Positions 17,565 through 26,636 of a DNA stretch of 50,435 bases are shown here, in pieces. The stretch covers positions 1 through 50,435 of the forward strand of contig JANXXI010000293.1 of assembly GCA_025350695.1 (NCBI GenBank). The letters run 5' to 3'. The notes beneath the pieces were generated by a model, which was given only the letters and a program-made list of their open reading frames with translations, was not told the DNA's origin and ran no database searches. Position 1 is the first letter of the stretch. Every line of letters begins with the position of its first letter. Origin of the DNA: Acidobacteriota bacterium. GTDB lineage: Bacteria > Acidobacteriota > Terriglobia > Bryobacterales > Bryobacteraceae. The position numbers and the translations under genes are program-made.

Positions 17565-19993
17565 TGCACGGTCATGGAGCTGATCAGAAAACTGCCTATA
17601 AAATTGGGTATGGAAGTGGGGCAGACCCCACTTCTACTTCTCCTCATCCCTCTCTTTCTTCTTTTGCCTATCCTTTGAGTAAGAGCCTTTGGTTGCTGTG
17701 CCTCCTTCTCCTGGTTTCCGTTGGTTACGCCCTTCCCCCCGTCATTCGCGACATTCAGCCTCACGGAGCCGAGCGCGGCCGCACGGTGCAAGTGAAGTTT
17801 CGCGGCGAGGGCCTGCTGATGGGCATGCGCTTAAAAAGCGGCGTACCCGGCACAGCGTCACGACTCAACCCACCCTTGGACCTGATGCGCGCGGGCTCTG
17901 AACTACCGTTTCTGTTGACCATCCCCGCCGACGCTCCTGTTGGGCTCTATCCATTGCGGCTGATTAGCGAGGATGGCATGTCAAACGTTGTCCTGTTCGC
18001 TGTCAGCGATCTGCCGGAAAGTGAAGAGAACGAAATTAGTAAGCCCAAGGAGCTGAACAATTCATTAGCCACCGCGGAGAAAATGACAGTGCCAGGAGTT
18101 ATGAACGGCACGTTAACCAGCGGCGATGAAGACTACTATGTTTTTGAGTCCAAGGTCGGCCAGAAGCTGGTCTTTGAAGTGGAAGCACGGCGAGCCGGGT
18201 CGGCAGTCGACCCTGCCATTGAACTTTATGATGCAGCCGGTAAGTTAGTTGCCAAGGATGACGATGGCGCAGGCGTTGATCCACGCATGGAAGTTACTCT
18301 CGCCAAGGGCACTTACAAGATTCGCGTGCATGATACGCGCTACAGTGATCAGGCCCAAAATTTCTATCGGTTGAAAATCGGCAGTTACTCCTACGCCGAA
18401 GCGCTTTTCCCGTTAGGAGCCAAGCGAGGTTCGACCGCGAATGTCGAACTGGTTGGTGGCAACTTGGCATTACCGGTGACGGTGAAAGCTTCGGCGGTTC
18501 CAGGGAAGAATTATACAGCCGTGCGGTTGCCCAATTCTTCCAGCTTGCCGCTGGAGTTCGTGTGGAGCGATTCCGATGAAATGATGGAAGCCTCCGCCGG
18601 CGGCGGGGTACTGAAGCCTGGGGTTATCGTCAACGGCCGCATTGCCAAAGCCGGCGAAGTGGATATATACAAGATAGCTGTGAAACCGGGAGAGGATTGG
18701 TTATTCGAGGTGAAGGCCGGATCGCTGGGCACGTCCAAGCTGGATGCGATCGTGACGGTCTTTGATGGCAAGGGCAAGAAGCTAGCGTCGCGCGATGACA
18801 TCGATAGTTCCGATCCTGTCATTCCCTTAAAGGTCCCGGAAGGAGTTACAGAGTTGACTGTCGCCGTTGAAGATTTGTTGGGCAATGGCGGCGCGGCTTA
18901 CGGCTATCGTCTCGAAGCGCGCCGTGAAAAAGCAGATTACACGCTTACCTTGGTGACGCCATTCGTGAATGTTCCCGCCGGTGGCACGGCTCAAATCACA
19001 GTGCTTATGCAGCGTCGCGGCTTTGAGGGCGGCGTGAATTTGAGCATCGCCAATTTACCACCCGGCTTTTCGATTGCGGGCGGACACATTTTGCCTGAGG
19101 CTGCCGCCCAGAATTTTAATGAAGAAGGCGCGGCATACCGTTCGGCAACTGGTGTGTTGACCATTACCGCAGAGGCCGGATTGAAGTATGATTTCACGCA
19201 ACTGGAAGTTGTCGGAGTCTCCGAGACAGGCATGAAGCGTAGCGCTTCCGGGCCAGGTTTGATGGTGGCTCCGCGTGGCAATCGCCAACGGGCATTTGTC
19301 GCTCCGTGGCTTGAAATGGGCTTGCCCATGGCTGTGTCCAAGCAACTGCCTGTAACCCTTGCGGCGGGCAGTCAACTGGTGCACATCACGCAAGGATTTG
19401 AGTATCCCCTGACTTACAAGGCCGTAACTAAGCAAGGCATGAAAGCAGGCAAGATTAGTAACACGATTGCATCGCGCATCGGCAACATACGCATCCTTAA
19501 AGGGGCGCAAGATGGAACAGGCGTTCTGGTGAACACAAACTTCTCCACGCCGATGCATACGTTCGATATGCTCCTCAGTACCGACGCTGAAATTGATGGA
19601 CGAACGGTACAGATCGTTTCTCCAGCGATTGAAATTCAAGTGGCGCCGGGGTTTCTGCTGAAGCCTGAATCGATGCAATTGGAATTGACGCCCGGCGGCA
19701 AGACGCAGTTGAAGGGAACCATTTGGCGCGACTTCACTTTTGAGGGGACAACCGTAAAGATCGGCGCCTCCGATCTGCCCGAAAACGTCACCTGTCAAAC
19801 CGTGGAGTTGCCCGTCCCCGAAACTGCCTTCACGCTTACGTGCGAAGCTAGCGCCCAAGCCCTACCCGGCACTTACGACATCCGGCTGACGGGCCTTGCC
19901 CCCGAGGTTGGGCACAAGGCGAAAGCCGAATACAAAATTCCCGATATTGAAGCAAAATTAGTTGTGGTTGGATCGGCGCAAGCCGCAAGGTAA
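17564..19993 (+). CDS. Secreted PPC-domain (bacterial pre-peptidase C-terminal) multi-domain protein
   Basis: The frame allows 809 residues from an ATG at 17564 that overlaps the preceding stop. Residues 1-37 are low-complexity and span a perfect hairpin, and the signal peptide (SKSLWLLCLLLLVSVGYA) begins only at a TTG at 17675. I therefore think the true start is probably 17675 (772 residues). The mature protein has an IPT/TIG-like beginning (IRDIQPHGAERGRTVQVKFRG), then two PPC-type domains. The first has ...EDYYVFESKVGQKLVFEVEA and a DDGAGVDPRME segment. The second is VDIYKIAVKPGEDWLFEVKA. Further beta-sandwich repeats run to the C-terminus. It is periplasmic or surface-exposed. Neighbours on both sides are haem-c proteins, so it probably belongs to the same exported complex. 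The function is unknown. Confidence 0.8.
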   Translation: MHGHGADQKTAYKIGYGSGADPTSTSPHPSLSSFAYPLSKSLWLLCLLLLVSVGYALPPVIRDIQPHGAERGRTVQVKFRGEGLLMGMRLKSGVPGTASRLNPPLDLMRAGSELPFLLTIPADAPVGLYPLRLISEDGMSNVVLFAVSDLPESEENEISKPKELNNSLATAEKMTVPGVMNGTLTSGDEDYYVFESKVGQKLVFEVEARRAGSAVDPAIELYDAAGKLVAKDDDGAGVDPRMEVTLAKGTYKIRVHDTRYSDQAQNFYRLKIGSYSYAEALFPLGAKRGSTANVELVGGNLALPVTVKASAVPGKNYTAVRLPNSSSLPLEFVWSDSDEMMEASAGGGVLKPGVIVNGRIAKAGEVDIYKIAVKPGEDWLFEVKAGSLGTSKLDAIVTVFDGKGKKLASRDDIDSSDPVIPLKVPEGVTELTVAVEDLLGNGGAAYGYRLEARREKADYTLTLVTPFVNVPAGGTAQITVLMQRRGFEGGVNLSIANLPPGFSIAGGHILPEAAAQNFNEEGAAYRSATGVLTITAEAGLKYDFTQLEVVGVSETGMKRSASGPGLMVAPRGNRQRAFVAPWLEMGLPMAVSKQLPVTLAAGSQLVHITQGFEYPLTYKAVTKQGMKAGKISNTIASRIGNIRILKGAQDGTGVLVNTNFSTPMHTFDMLLSTDAEIDGRTVQIVSPAIEIQVAPGFLLKPESMQLELTPGGKTQLKGTIWRDFTFEGTTVKIGASDLPENVTCQTVELPVPETAFTLTCEASAQALPGTYDIRLTGLAPEVGHKAKAEYKIPDIEAKLVVVGSAQAAR
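17613..17634 (+). repeat. Perfect 9-bp hairpin at the 5' end of the PPC-domain gene
   Basis: GAAGTGGGG, a four-base loop CAGA and CCCCACTTC form a perfect stem, followed by a pyrimidine-rich tract. It lies between two candidate starts (17564 and 17675) of the following gene. It could be an attenuator-like structure or a small dispersed repeat. Confidence 0.5.
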
Positions 19994-20001
19994 ACGTACA
20001 C

Positions 20002-22140
20002 ATGAAACTCGCATTACTAGTCACATCGATTGCCGCCGTAAGCGCCGCGCCGCTTTCCTTCATCAAGGACATTCAGCCAATCATGAACAAACAGGGCTGT
20101 ACTTCAGGCCCATGTCACGGCGGGGCTAAAGGCAAGGCGGGTTTCAAGCTAAGCCTGCGTGGCTACGATCCTGAGTTCGATTACCGCGCTATCATGACTG
20201 ACCTATCCGGCCGCCGCTTCAATCGAACGGAACCGGAGAAGAGCTTGATGGTGCTGAAGCCGACCATGGGTGTGCCTCATGGGGGCGGTTTACGATTCGA
20301 CACCGATTCGCCTTATTACAAGCAAATTCTGCAATGGATGAAAGAAGGCGCCGTCTTCGGCGATCCTGTTGCCGGAACAGTTACTAAGTTAGATGTTGAG
20401 CCGTCGGAAATTTTCGTACCGAAGGCTGGCCCTTCGCGCCAAATGAAAATTGTGGCGCACTACGCCGATGGCAGCGAGCGCGACGTAACCGCCCTCGCCC
20501 AATACAATTCCAGCGTGCCTCAAACTTCAGAAGTGGACGAAGCCGGCGAAGTTAAGACAATTCGTCAAGGGGAAGCCGCGCTGCTGGTTCGCTATGAAGG
20601 CAAGTTGAGCGTGGTTCCGGTTACTGTTCTAGGCGGCAAAACGGGTTTTGCCTGGAGCAATCCGGGAGAGAACAACTACATTGACAAGCACGTGAATACC
20701 AAGCTCGCGCGCCTGCAGGTGCTGCCTTCCGAGCTTTCCAGTGACGCCGAATTCCTGCGCCGGGTTAGCTTCGATTTGATTGGCGTACCGCCCACTCCCG
20801 CCGAAATCCGCGCCTTCGTGGCGGATAAGACAGCGAAGAAGCGTAGCGCGATGATCGACACGCTGATGGCGCGGCCTGAGTTTGTCAATCACTGGTCGGT
20901 TAAGTGGGGCGATCTTCTGCAAGTGAGCCGCACCAAGCTAGGGGAAAAAGGCGCCTGGGCATTCCACGAATGGATTCGCGATTCGTTAGCGAGCAACAAA
21001 CCATACGATAAGATGGTTCGCGAGCTAGTTACAGCCCGCGGATCCACTTACCTAAATCCTCCGGCCAATTTCCTCCGTTTCACGGCCGAGCCCAAAGTGG
21101 CCATGGAGACGTCAACGCAGCTATTCATGGGTGTGCGCATGACTTGCGCACAGTGCCACGATCATCCGTTTGAGCAGTGGACGCAGACGCAGTATTACCA
21201 GCTGACTGCGTTCTTCGGCAAGATGGCCGTGAAGACTGGAATGGATTCCGAAGAGGGCGTAGTGTACGACAAGCGCGAGGAGTTCGACATCAAGCATCCC
21301 AAGGACGGGCGCGTGATGAATCCGAAGTTCCTGTTCGCCAACGACAAATTCAATGTGCGCGAAACAGAGCTGCGTGAGAGCTTGGCTGATTGGCTGACGG
21401 CCCGCGATAATCCCTATTTCGCCAAGGCCATGGCCAACCGCATGTGGAGCTACTTCATGGGCAAGGGAATCATTGACCCCGTGGACGACATACGCGCCTC
21501 GAACCCACCCTCGAATGCACCATTGCTTGATGCCTTGACCAAGGATTTGCTCGACCATGATTTCGATGTCCGCCACCTGATCAATACGATCGTGAACTCT
21601 CGAACCTACCAGTTGAGTTACAAAGCGAACGATTGGAATGGCGAGGACGAACTGAATTACAGCCACGCCCTTCCCCGCCGCCTAAGCGCGGAACAGTTGT
21701 ATGATGCGGTGCAATCGGCTACCGGCAGCAAGCGTAACTTGCCGGAAGTTCCGATGGAAGCCAAGGCTCAGGATTTCGTTGATCCTCATGTCGCCAAGGG
21801 CGGGTTTCTTGATCTCTTCGGCCGGCCGGAACGCCAGACTTCCTGCGAATGTGAGCGGCGCACCGATGTCAGCTTGGTGCAGGCCTTGAACCTGCTGAAC
21901 GGGGGAACAATTTCCGACGCCATTGCCGATCCCGAAGGGCGCATCGCCAAATTGCTTCTGAAAAACTCGAGCAACAAGGAGTTGACCGAGGAATTGTATC
22001 TGGGGGCGCTCGGCCGTTTTCCACAGGCTAAGGAAATGGCTGCGGCCAATGAGTACCTCGCCAAGGGGGATCGCGGCGAGAAGGCTCAAGACCTGATGTG
22101 GGCTCTGCTGAATTCGAACGGTTTCCTTTTTAATCAATAA
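20002..22140 (+). CDS. DUF1549/DUF1553 (PSCyt2-PSD1) c-type cytochrome protein
   Basis: This 712-residue exported protein has a signal peptide (cleavage near AVSAAP). The cytochrome region carries the unusual haem motif CTSGPCH (residues 33-39), with four rather than two residues between the cysteines. A Big2-like Ig domain follows (about 130-215), then DUF1549 (about 230-420, including MTCAQCHDHPFEQW, a second CxxCH site) and DUF1553 (about 450-700, including ANRMWSYFMGKGI and RTYQLSYKAN). This architecture is widespread in Planctomycetes and Acidobacteriota and is uncharacterised biochemically. It starts 8 bases after the PPC gene and closes the operon. The missing usual DUF1501 partner and the presence of the WD40 cytochrome are features of this version. 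Confidence 0.92.
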   Translation: MKLALLVTSIAAVSAAPLSFIKDIQPIMNKQGCTSGPCHGGAKGKAGFKLSLRGYDPEFDYRAIMTDLSGRRFNRTEPEKSLMVLKPTMGVPHGGGLRFDTDSPYYKQILQWMKEGAVFGDPVAGTVTKLDVEPSEIFVPKAGPSRQMKIVAHYADGSERDVTALAQYNSSVPQTSEVDEAGEVKTIRQGEAALLVRYEGKLSVVPVTVLGGKTGFAWSNPGENNYIDKHVNTKLARLQVLPSELSSDAEFLRRVSFDLIGVPPTPAEIRAFVADKTAKKRSAMIDTLMARPEFVNHWSVKWGDLLQVSRTKLGEKGAWAFHEWIRDSLASNKPYDKMVRELVTARGSTYLNPPANFLRFTAEPKVAMETSTQLFMGVRMTCAQCHDHPFEQWTQTQYYQLTAFFGKMAVKTGMDSEEGVVYDKREEFDIKHPKDGRVMNPKFLFANDKFNVRETELRESLADWLTARDNPYFAKAMANRMWSYFMGKGIIDPVDDIRASNPPSNAPLLDALTKDLLDHDFDVRHLINTIVNSRTYQLSYKANDWNGEDELNYSHALPRRLSAEQLYDAVQSATGSKRNLPEVPMEAKAQDFVDPHVAKGGFLDLFGRPERQTSCECERRTDVSLVQALNLLNGGTISDAIADPEGRIAKLLLKNSSNKELTEELYLGALGRFPQAKEMAAANEYLAKGDRGEKAQDLMWALLNSNGFLFNQ

Positions 22141-22141
22141 G

Positions 22142-22161
22142 GAAGCGACTTTTTCCGCTTC
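22142..22161 (+). terminator. Possible weak terminator after the cytochrome operon
   Basis: GAAGCG and CGCTTC form a 6-bp stem around an eight-base T-rich loop immediately after the stop at 22140. There is no T-run on the 3' side, so termination here is uncertain. Confidence 0.3.
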
Positions 22162-22215
22162 GGGCGCGTCTGGATTATAGTAAGCAGTTTCAATTGAGGG
22201 TTCTACAATAGTCTA

Positions 22216-23046
22216 ATGCGCTTCAAGTTCTGTCTCTTCTTTGCTTTAACCTCGCTGGCGATGGCCCAGCAGCCGCAGTCGGGGTCTTTGTTCAACCAGG
22301 CTCCCCCCGATGTTCATAAGGCTCTCATCGCCAACGTCAGCAAGTTCTACCAGAACTTTGTCGACGCCAAGTTTCGTAACTGTATTCCGCTGGTGGCCGA
22401 GGAAAGTCAGGACGACTTCTTTAACATCCAAAAAGATAAATTTCGCAATTTTGAGATCATCAAGGTTGATTACAAGGACAATTTCCAGCGCGCCGTGGTG
22501 GTGGTGAACGTCGGCATTACGCACATGTTCCGCGGCGAGGGATATCCACTGTCGGCCCCGATTGCCACCAATTGGAAGATGGAAAAAGGGGAGTGGCGCT
22601 GGTTCCTCGACAAGACTTACTCTCAATCCACTCCTTTTGGTGGAGCAATGAAACCGGGTGAGGGAAGCCGCGAAGGTAAGCTGGCCTCGCGGCCGGAGTC
22701 CGCAGCTGCCGTGCTGGCCCAGGTCAAGGTAGATAGTCAGGAAGTAATGCTTTCGAGCTTCGCCGAATCGAAAGGGGAAATCTTGGTGAGCAACGATATG
22801 CCCGGCTCCATCAACTTAAAGCTAGACTGGGAAGAGTTGCCAGGATTGAAATTAACGCTGGAAAAGAAAGAGTTGAAGGCAGGAGAAACGGCAAAGCTGC
22901 TGCTGACGTATAAGCCTGCCAATAAGAGCGCCAAGCCGATGCGTAGAGCGCTTCTGAGCGTAGAGCAAACCGGCGCTCAGATTCCGATCACGATCTTGTT
23001 TGCGGTTCCACCGGAGCCCAAGAAAGGTCCTAGCGTCAAGAAATAG
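22216..23046 (+). CDS. Secreted protein of unknown function, two-domain (NTF2-like plus Ig-like)
   Basis: This 276-residue protein has a signal peptide ending in LAMAQQ. Residues of about 30-140 (ANVSKFYQNFVDAKFRNCIPLV ... GEWRWFLDKTY) have the length and pattern of a SnoaL/NTF2-like alpha+beta fold. The C-terminal half (about 165-265) is beta-rich with a conserved-looking LKAGETAKLLLTYKP, similar to DUF1573-type Ig domains. The tail is Lys-rich. I do not recognise a named family. It is separated by 75 bases from the operon before it and could have its own promoter. Confidence 0.75.
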   Translation: MRFKFCLFFALTSLAMAQQPQSGSLFNQAPPDVHKALIANVSKFYQNFVDAKFRNCIPLVAEESQDDFFNIQKDKFRNFEIIKVDYKDNFQRAVVVVNVGITHMFRGEGYPLSAPIATNWKMEKGEWRWFLDKTYSQSTPFGGAMKPGEGSREGKLASRPESAAAVLAQVKVDSQEVMLSSFAESKGEILVSNDMPGSINLKLDWEELPGLKLTLEKKELKAGETAKLLLTYKPANKSAKPMRRALLSVEQTGAQIPITILFAVPPEPKKGPSVKK

Positions 23047-23095
23047 CGTATGGATTGGCGCCGCAATTGCTTCTCTACTTGCGAGGTAGCTTATT

Positions 23096-23641
23096 TTGCG
23101 CGTTTCCCGTGTTGCACCCATTCAATTTCCTAATCAAACCGCTCGTAGCCAGCGGTCAAACCAGAACTCAGCGCAATTCTCGACAGCGGTGGTCGGCTTG
23201 AATTCACTAGGATCAAGCTCCAAAGGCGCGCCGGTTCGGAGCGTCGGAGGATTGGCATCTTTGTTTTCCGGACCAATCTCAAACCGCCCATCGAAGAGTC
23301 ACGATTCTGTCACGGTAGACAATACTTTGGCTCTTGCTCCCGATATTAAAGCCGCCGCTTCGCAACCAAAGGCTGCTGACGGCCCAAGCCTAACTGGGAA
23401 CATCAGTATCGACGCCATCGCCTTGGTTTCGGCAAATCTTAGGAAGAGAGGATTTGACCCCGCCAATTTCAGCTTCACCTATTCCGACGAGCCTGTGTCT
23501 TTCCCTGGTGGCAGCTACGCGAACCGCCAGATCACGGCGCGTGTGAACGGCCACACCGAGCAGTACGATGCTGGACTAGTGATGAAAAATCCTGAGATAG
23601 CGGCGGTGGAGATTCTTCGGTTGATTGGACAGACGGCGTAG
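23096..23641 (+). CDS. Hypothetical protein with disordered N-terminus
   Basis: This 181-residue frame starts at a TTG (23096) preceded by GAGGT at suitable spacing. The first 100 residues are Ser/Asn/Ala-rich and look disordered. The last 70 (IDAIALVSANLRKRGFDPANF to ILRLIGQTA) have a compact alpha/beta pattern. No signal peptide is seen. Base usage fits the neighbours. No family is recognised, and I am only moderately sure it is translated. Confidence 0.55.
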   Translation: MRVSRVAPIQFPNQTARSQRSNQNSAQFSTAVVGLNSLGSSSKGAPVRSVGGLASLFSGPISNRPSKSHDSVTVDNTLALAPDIKAAASQPKAADGPSLTGNISIDAIALVSANLRKRGFDPANFSFTYSDEPVSFPGGSYANRQITARVNGHTEQYDAGLVMKNPEIAAVEILRLIGQTA

Positions 23642-23773
23642 CCACGGAGTCAACGTTGCTCAGGGTCTGGTTTCCGAAATGCACGTTAAGGGAGTTGACT
23701 TGGAAATCAGAGAGTGCCATCTTGTTAGCTATCCCCCCAGTTCCGGGGATTCTTTTGTAAGAGGAGAATCAGA

Positions 23774-24034
23774 ATGGCAACGAAGAAAGTTGTGAAAAAA
23801 GTGGCGAAGAAGGCCGCCCCGAAAGGCAATAGAGCCGACGCCTTCAAGAAAAGCGTCAAGGCGTTGATCAAGCGGCTGGAGGATGTGCAAGTGCTGGCTG
23901 ACAAGGCTTTCGCCAAGGTTCCATTAAATCTGAAAGGCGTGAGAATCCACCTGGAAGGCACTCAGAAGTTATTGGCCGGAGCGGTTAAATCTGTCCATGG
24001 TGACGGTGGCGATAATCCTAATGACGGGAGTTAA
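23774..24034 (+). CDS. Small Lys-rich basic protein (histone H1-like tail)
   Basis: This 86-residue protein follows a strong ribosome-binding site (AAGAGGAGAATCAGA before the ATG). The N-terminal 20 residues consist almost entirely of K, V and A (KKVVKKVAKKAAPK), like bacterial histone H1-type tails. A helical core (DAFKKSVKALIKRLEDVQVL) follows. The last ten residues are Gly/Asn/Asp. It may bind DNA or RNA; this is inferred from composition only. It is followed by a clear terminator. Confidence 0.75.
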   Translation: MATKKVVKKVAKKAAPKGNRADAFKKSVKALIKRLEDVQVLADKAFAKVPLNLKGVRIHLEGTQKLLAGAVKSVHGDGGDNPNDGS

Positions 24035-24041
24035 AGTATTC

Positions 24042-24070
24042 AGCCGAACTTTATCAATTCGGCTTTTTCT
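24042..24070 (+). terminator. Rho-independent terminator between convergent genes
   Basis: AGCCGAA (24042-24048) pairs with TTCGGCT (24058-24064) around a nine-base loop, followed by a run of T. It ends the small basic-protein gene. The stop codon of the kinase gene on the other strand lies within the loop. Confidence 0.8.
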
Positions 24071-26636
24071 TGACGTTCGACAAAATCTTCTGCAGCTCTG
24101 GGTCCTCCCAGAGCTGCATTAAGTCCGGATCGTCCTGGATTTCGTTGAAAACAACTTGATCCGATGTGCCCTTCAGCACTCCAAGCGCTTCCTTGCGTTT
24201 TCCCAGTAGCTCGTTAACGAGAGCAAAATTTATTGTGAAGTTGCCTCTCATCGCGGGCGGGATTTGTTCCAGGTGGTAAATCGCTTTAGCCGGATTGTTG
24301 AGGTGCGCGTAGTACTCTGCCAGATCAGCTCGAATTGAGTAATCCTTCGGTGTCACTTCCAACATCTTTTGCCCTAACTCAATAGCTCGCCGCAATGCCG
24401 GTTCAGATGCCGTTTGTTTGCCTGGAGCCCAGTGGGTAACGATACCAAGATTTCCCTGAAAAATGAAATTGGTGGGATCTAAGTCTACGGCAGTCTCAAG
24501 GCTTTCCGCTGCTTCCTTAAAACGATGTTCATAATAATAAACTAACCCTAAAGCACTGTAGGTGGCAGCGGCTTTAGTGAGTTTAAGGCCTTCTTGCAGC
24601 CGGCTTCTGGCTTCGTCATAGCGTCTTAGTTTCGTGAGCATCGACCCGAGGTTGACCACCGCTAGCACGCTGCCAGGCGCAAGCGTCAGGGCCTGATTGA
24701 ATTCCGCTTCCGCCTCGCCGTACCTGCGTAAATTGCGGTAGAGCATGGCTAGACGAAAATGCGCATACCAGTCTATGGGGTGTCTTTTGATTGCCTCTCG
24801 ATACAGGGTTTCAGCCTTGGTGACCCGTCCCATGTTTGAGAGAACTTGACCCAGATTACGGTAAGCTTCGGGATTACCGGGGGAAAGTTTCACAGCTTTC
24901 TGAAGCTCGGTAATGGCCTCGTCTTCCTTGCCGAAGTTCCTCAAAACTTCCCCAAGGCTCACATGCGTGCTCCCAACGCCCGGAGCCAACGTCACGCTTT
25001 TCTGTGCGGCTTCAATCGCTCGATCAGCCCAATGCCTCTCACCTGTGCTGCGAGCTTTCCGTAAAAACGCACGCGCCAAACCCGCATAGGCATTCGCGTA
25101 ATTTGGATCCTTCTTAATGGCGAGTTGAAGGCTCGTCACCGCCAGTTCGATATTGCCCGGCACGTCGTAGCGGGCCAGGTAGCCGCTGCCTTTCAAAAAT
25201 TCCGCATAGGCCTGTGCGTTCTTCGTTTCGCCATCAGCCGAATTCGGCTTAGATTCCAGATTCATCTGAGCGGAGAGCAATCGGAACACACCTTCCATGG
25301 CTCCATCGCGAACCATGGTGGGATTTTTCAAATCAAACTCGAATGTCTCCGCCCCAAGATTGCGCATCTTCGTGGTTTCGACTAAAGTCAACGTAAATTG
25401 AAGCACGCCGGCTAAGAGCATTGCGCTTCCGGTAATCACCCAATTGGCGCCGTAAAGCTTTTTGGCCTCGTCGGGACTATTGATTTTCCTCGAGCGGATT
25501 TCGCTCGAAGGAATGACTAACAGTTTACCCTGTTCCATCTGACTTAGCCGGGCGGTTATGGATTCGACGAGACCGTCGGAAATCGCGCGGACATCGGCGT
25601 TGTCCCCGATAACCAGGAACGGCAACACGGCGATGTTCTTTTCCCCGGATATGGAGATGCCGGTTCCGGAAAACCAGCCTTGCTTCCACGCCAACCCTAA
25701 ACCTCCGGATGCGGCCACGGCTGTTGCCGCCGCGCCAGCCACCCACTTGCGGCGGTTCACCTCTGGAACGACGGTCTGTTCGGACGCTCCGTATCGCGGC
25801 AAAACTTGTGTTGGAGCTTCAGACAACATCGAATTCGCCCCACCCAACGCCAACGCCATCTCGGCTGCCGATTGCCAACGATTCCCCGGGTCTTTTTCAA
25901 GCGCCTTGCGGATCGCCTCGCGCACGGTTTCATGTACGTCAGGCCTCAGTTCGCCGATTGACGGGCAGGGATCGTGGATAATAGCGTGAACCGCCGCCCA
26001 GTCGTTCTCTCGCCTGAAAGGCAACCGGCCGGTGAGCATTTCAAACAGCACCACACCTAGCGACCAGATATCGGTGCGGTAATTGACCGTAGCGCCCTGA
26101 GCCTGTTCGGGGGACATGTAGGATGGAGTGCCGGCAATGCCCCCTTCCGTTGTGAACCGCGTGCTGCCGCTTCTAAATGCCAAACCGAAATCGAGGACAT
26201 AGGCGTGGCCTGCAGCGGTAACCATGATGTTGCTGCTCTTAATATCGCGATGGACAATACCGTGCTTATGGGCAGCCTCGAGCGCCGAAGCAACTTGGAT
26301 CGCAATCCCGACCGCTCTGTTTATCTCCATATGCGAACCGGCGGCAGTCAAGCTCGACAGTGTTACTCCTTCAATGTGAGCCATGGCCAAGAAGAGCTGC
26401 CCGTCCACCTCGTCGATGTCGTGCACTGGGCATATATTCGGGTGCTGGATGAACGAGGCGTTGCGCGCTTCTTCCATGAACCGTTTGCGATGCGCGGGGT
26501 CAACGCTTCCAGGGGGCAGAAACTTCAGGGCGACGACACGCCCCAAGCGCACGTCGCGGGCCTTGTACACCACTCCCATGCCGCCCTGGCCGAGCTTTTC
26601 TCCGATCTCGTAATGGGAAATAGTCTTGCCGGTCAT
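24054..26636 (-). CDS. Transmembrane Ser/Thr protein kinase with FlgO/TolB-N-like and TPR domains
   Basis: This 860-residue protein starts with a Hanks-type kinase domain (residues of about 9-270). It has the glycine loop GQGGMGVVYKARD, Lys38, HRDIKSSN (129-136), DFG (149-151) and MSPEQ. A single membrane segment (KWVAGAAATAVAASGGLGLAW) at about 305-325 places the rest in the periplasm. Next comes a domain beginning KNIAVLPFLVIGDNADVRAI, which resembles the FlgO/TolB-N type nucleotide- or peptidoglycan-related fold. From about 480 to 830 there are roughly ten TPR repeats (YANAYAGLARAFLRKA, AYRNLGQVLSNMGR). This architecture is common in Acidobacteriota sensory kinases. It overlaps the S41 gene by four bases (ATGA), so the kinase and protease are coupled. 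Confidence 0.92.
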   Translation of the reverse strand: MTGKTISHYEIGEKLGQGGMGVVYKARDVRLGRVVALKFLPPGSVDPAHRKRFMEEARNASFIQHPNICPVHDIDEVDGQLFLAMAHIEGVTLSSLTAAGSHMEINRAVGIAIQVASALEAAHKHGIVHRDIKSSNIMVTAAGHAYVLDFGLAFRSGSTRFTTEGGIAGTPSYMSPEQAQGATVNYRTDIWSLGVVLFEMLTGRLPFRRENDWAAVHAIIHDPCPSIGELRPDVHETVREAIRKALEKDPGNRWQSAAEMALALGGANSMLSEAPTQVLPRYGASEQTVVPEVNRRKWVAGAAATAVAASGGLGLAWKQGWFSGTGISISGEKNIAVLPFLVIGDNADVRAISDGLVESITARLSQMEQGKLLVIPSSEIRSRKINSPDEAKKLYGANWVITGSAMLLAGVLQFTLTLVETTKMRNLGAETFEFDLKNPTMVRDGAMEGVFRLLSAQMNLESKPNSADGETKNAQAYAEFLKGSGYLARYDVPGNIELAVTSLQLAIKKDPNYANAYAGLARAFLRKARSTGERHWADRAIEAAQKSVTLAPGVGSTHVSLGEVLRNFGKEDEAITELQKAVKLSPGNPEAYRNLGQVLSNMGRVTKAETLYREAIKRHPIDWYAHFRLAMLYRNLRRYGEAEAEFNQALTLAPGSVLAVVNLGSMLTKLRRYDEARSRLQEGLKLTKAAATYSALGLVYYYEHRFKEAAESLETAVDLDPTNFIFQGNLGIVTHWAPGKQTASEPALRRAIELGQKMLEVTPKDYSIRADLAEYYAHLNNPAKAIYHLEQIPPAMRGNFTINFALVNELLGKRKEALGVLKGTSDQVVFNEIQDDPDLMQLWEDPELQKILSNVKKKPN

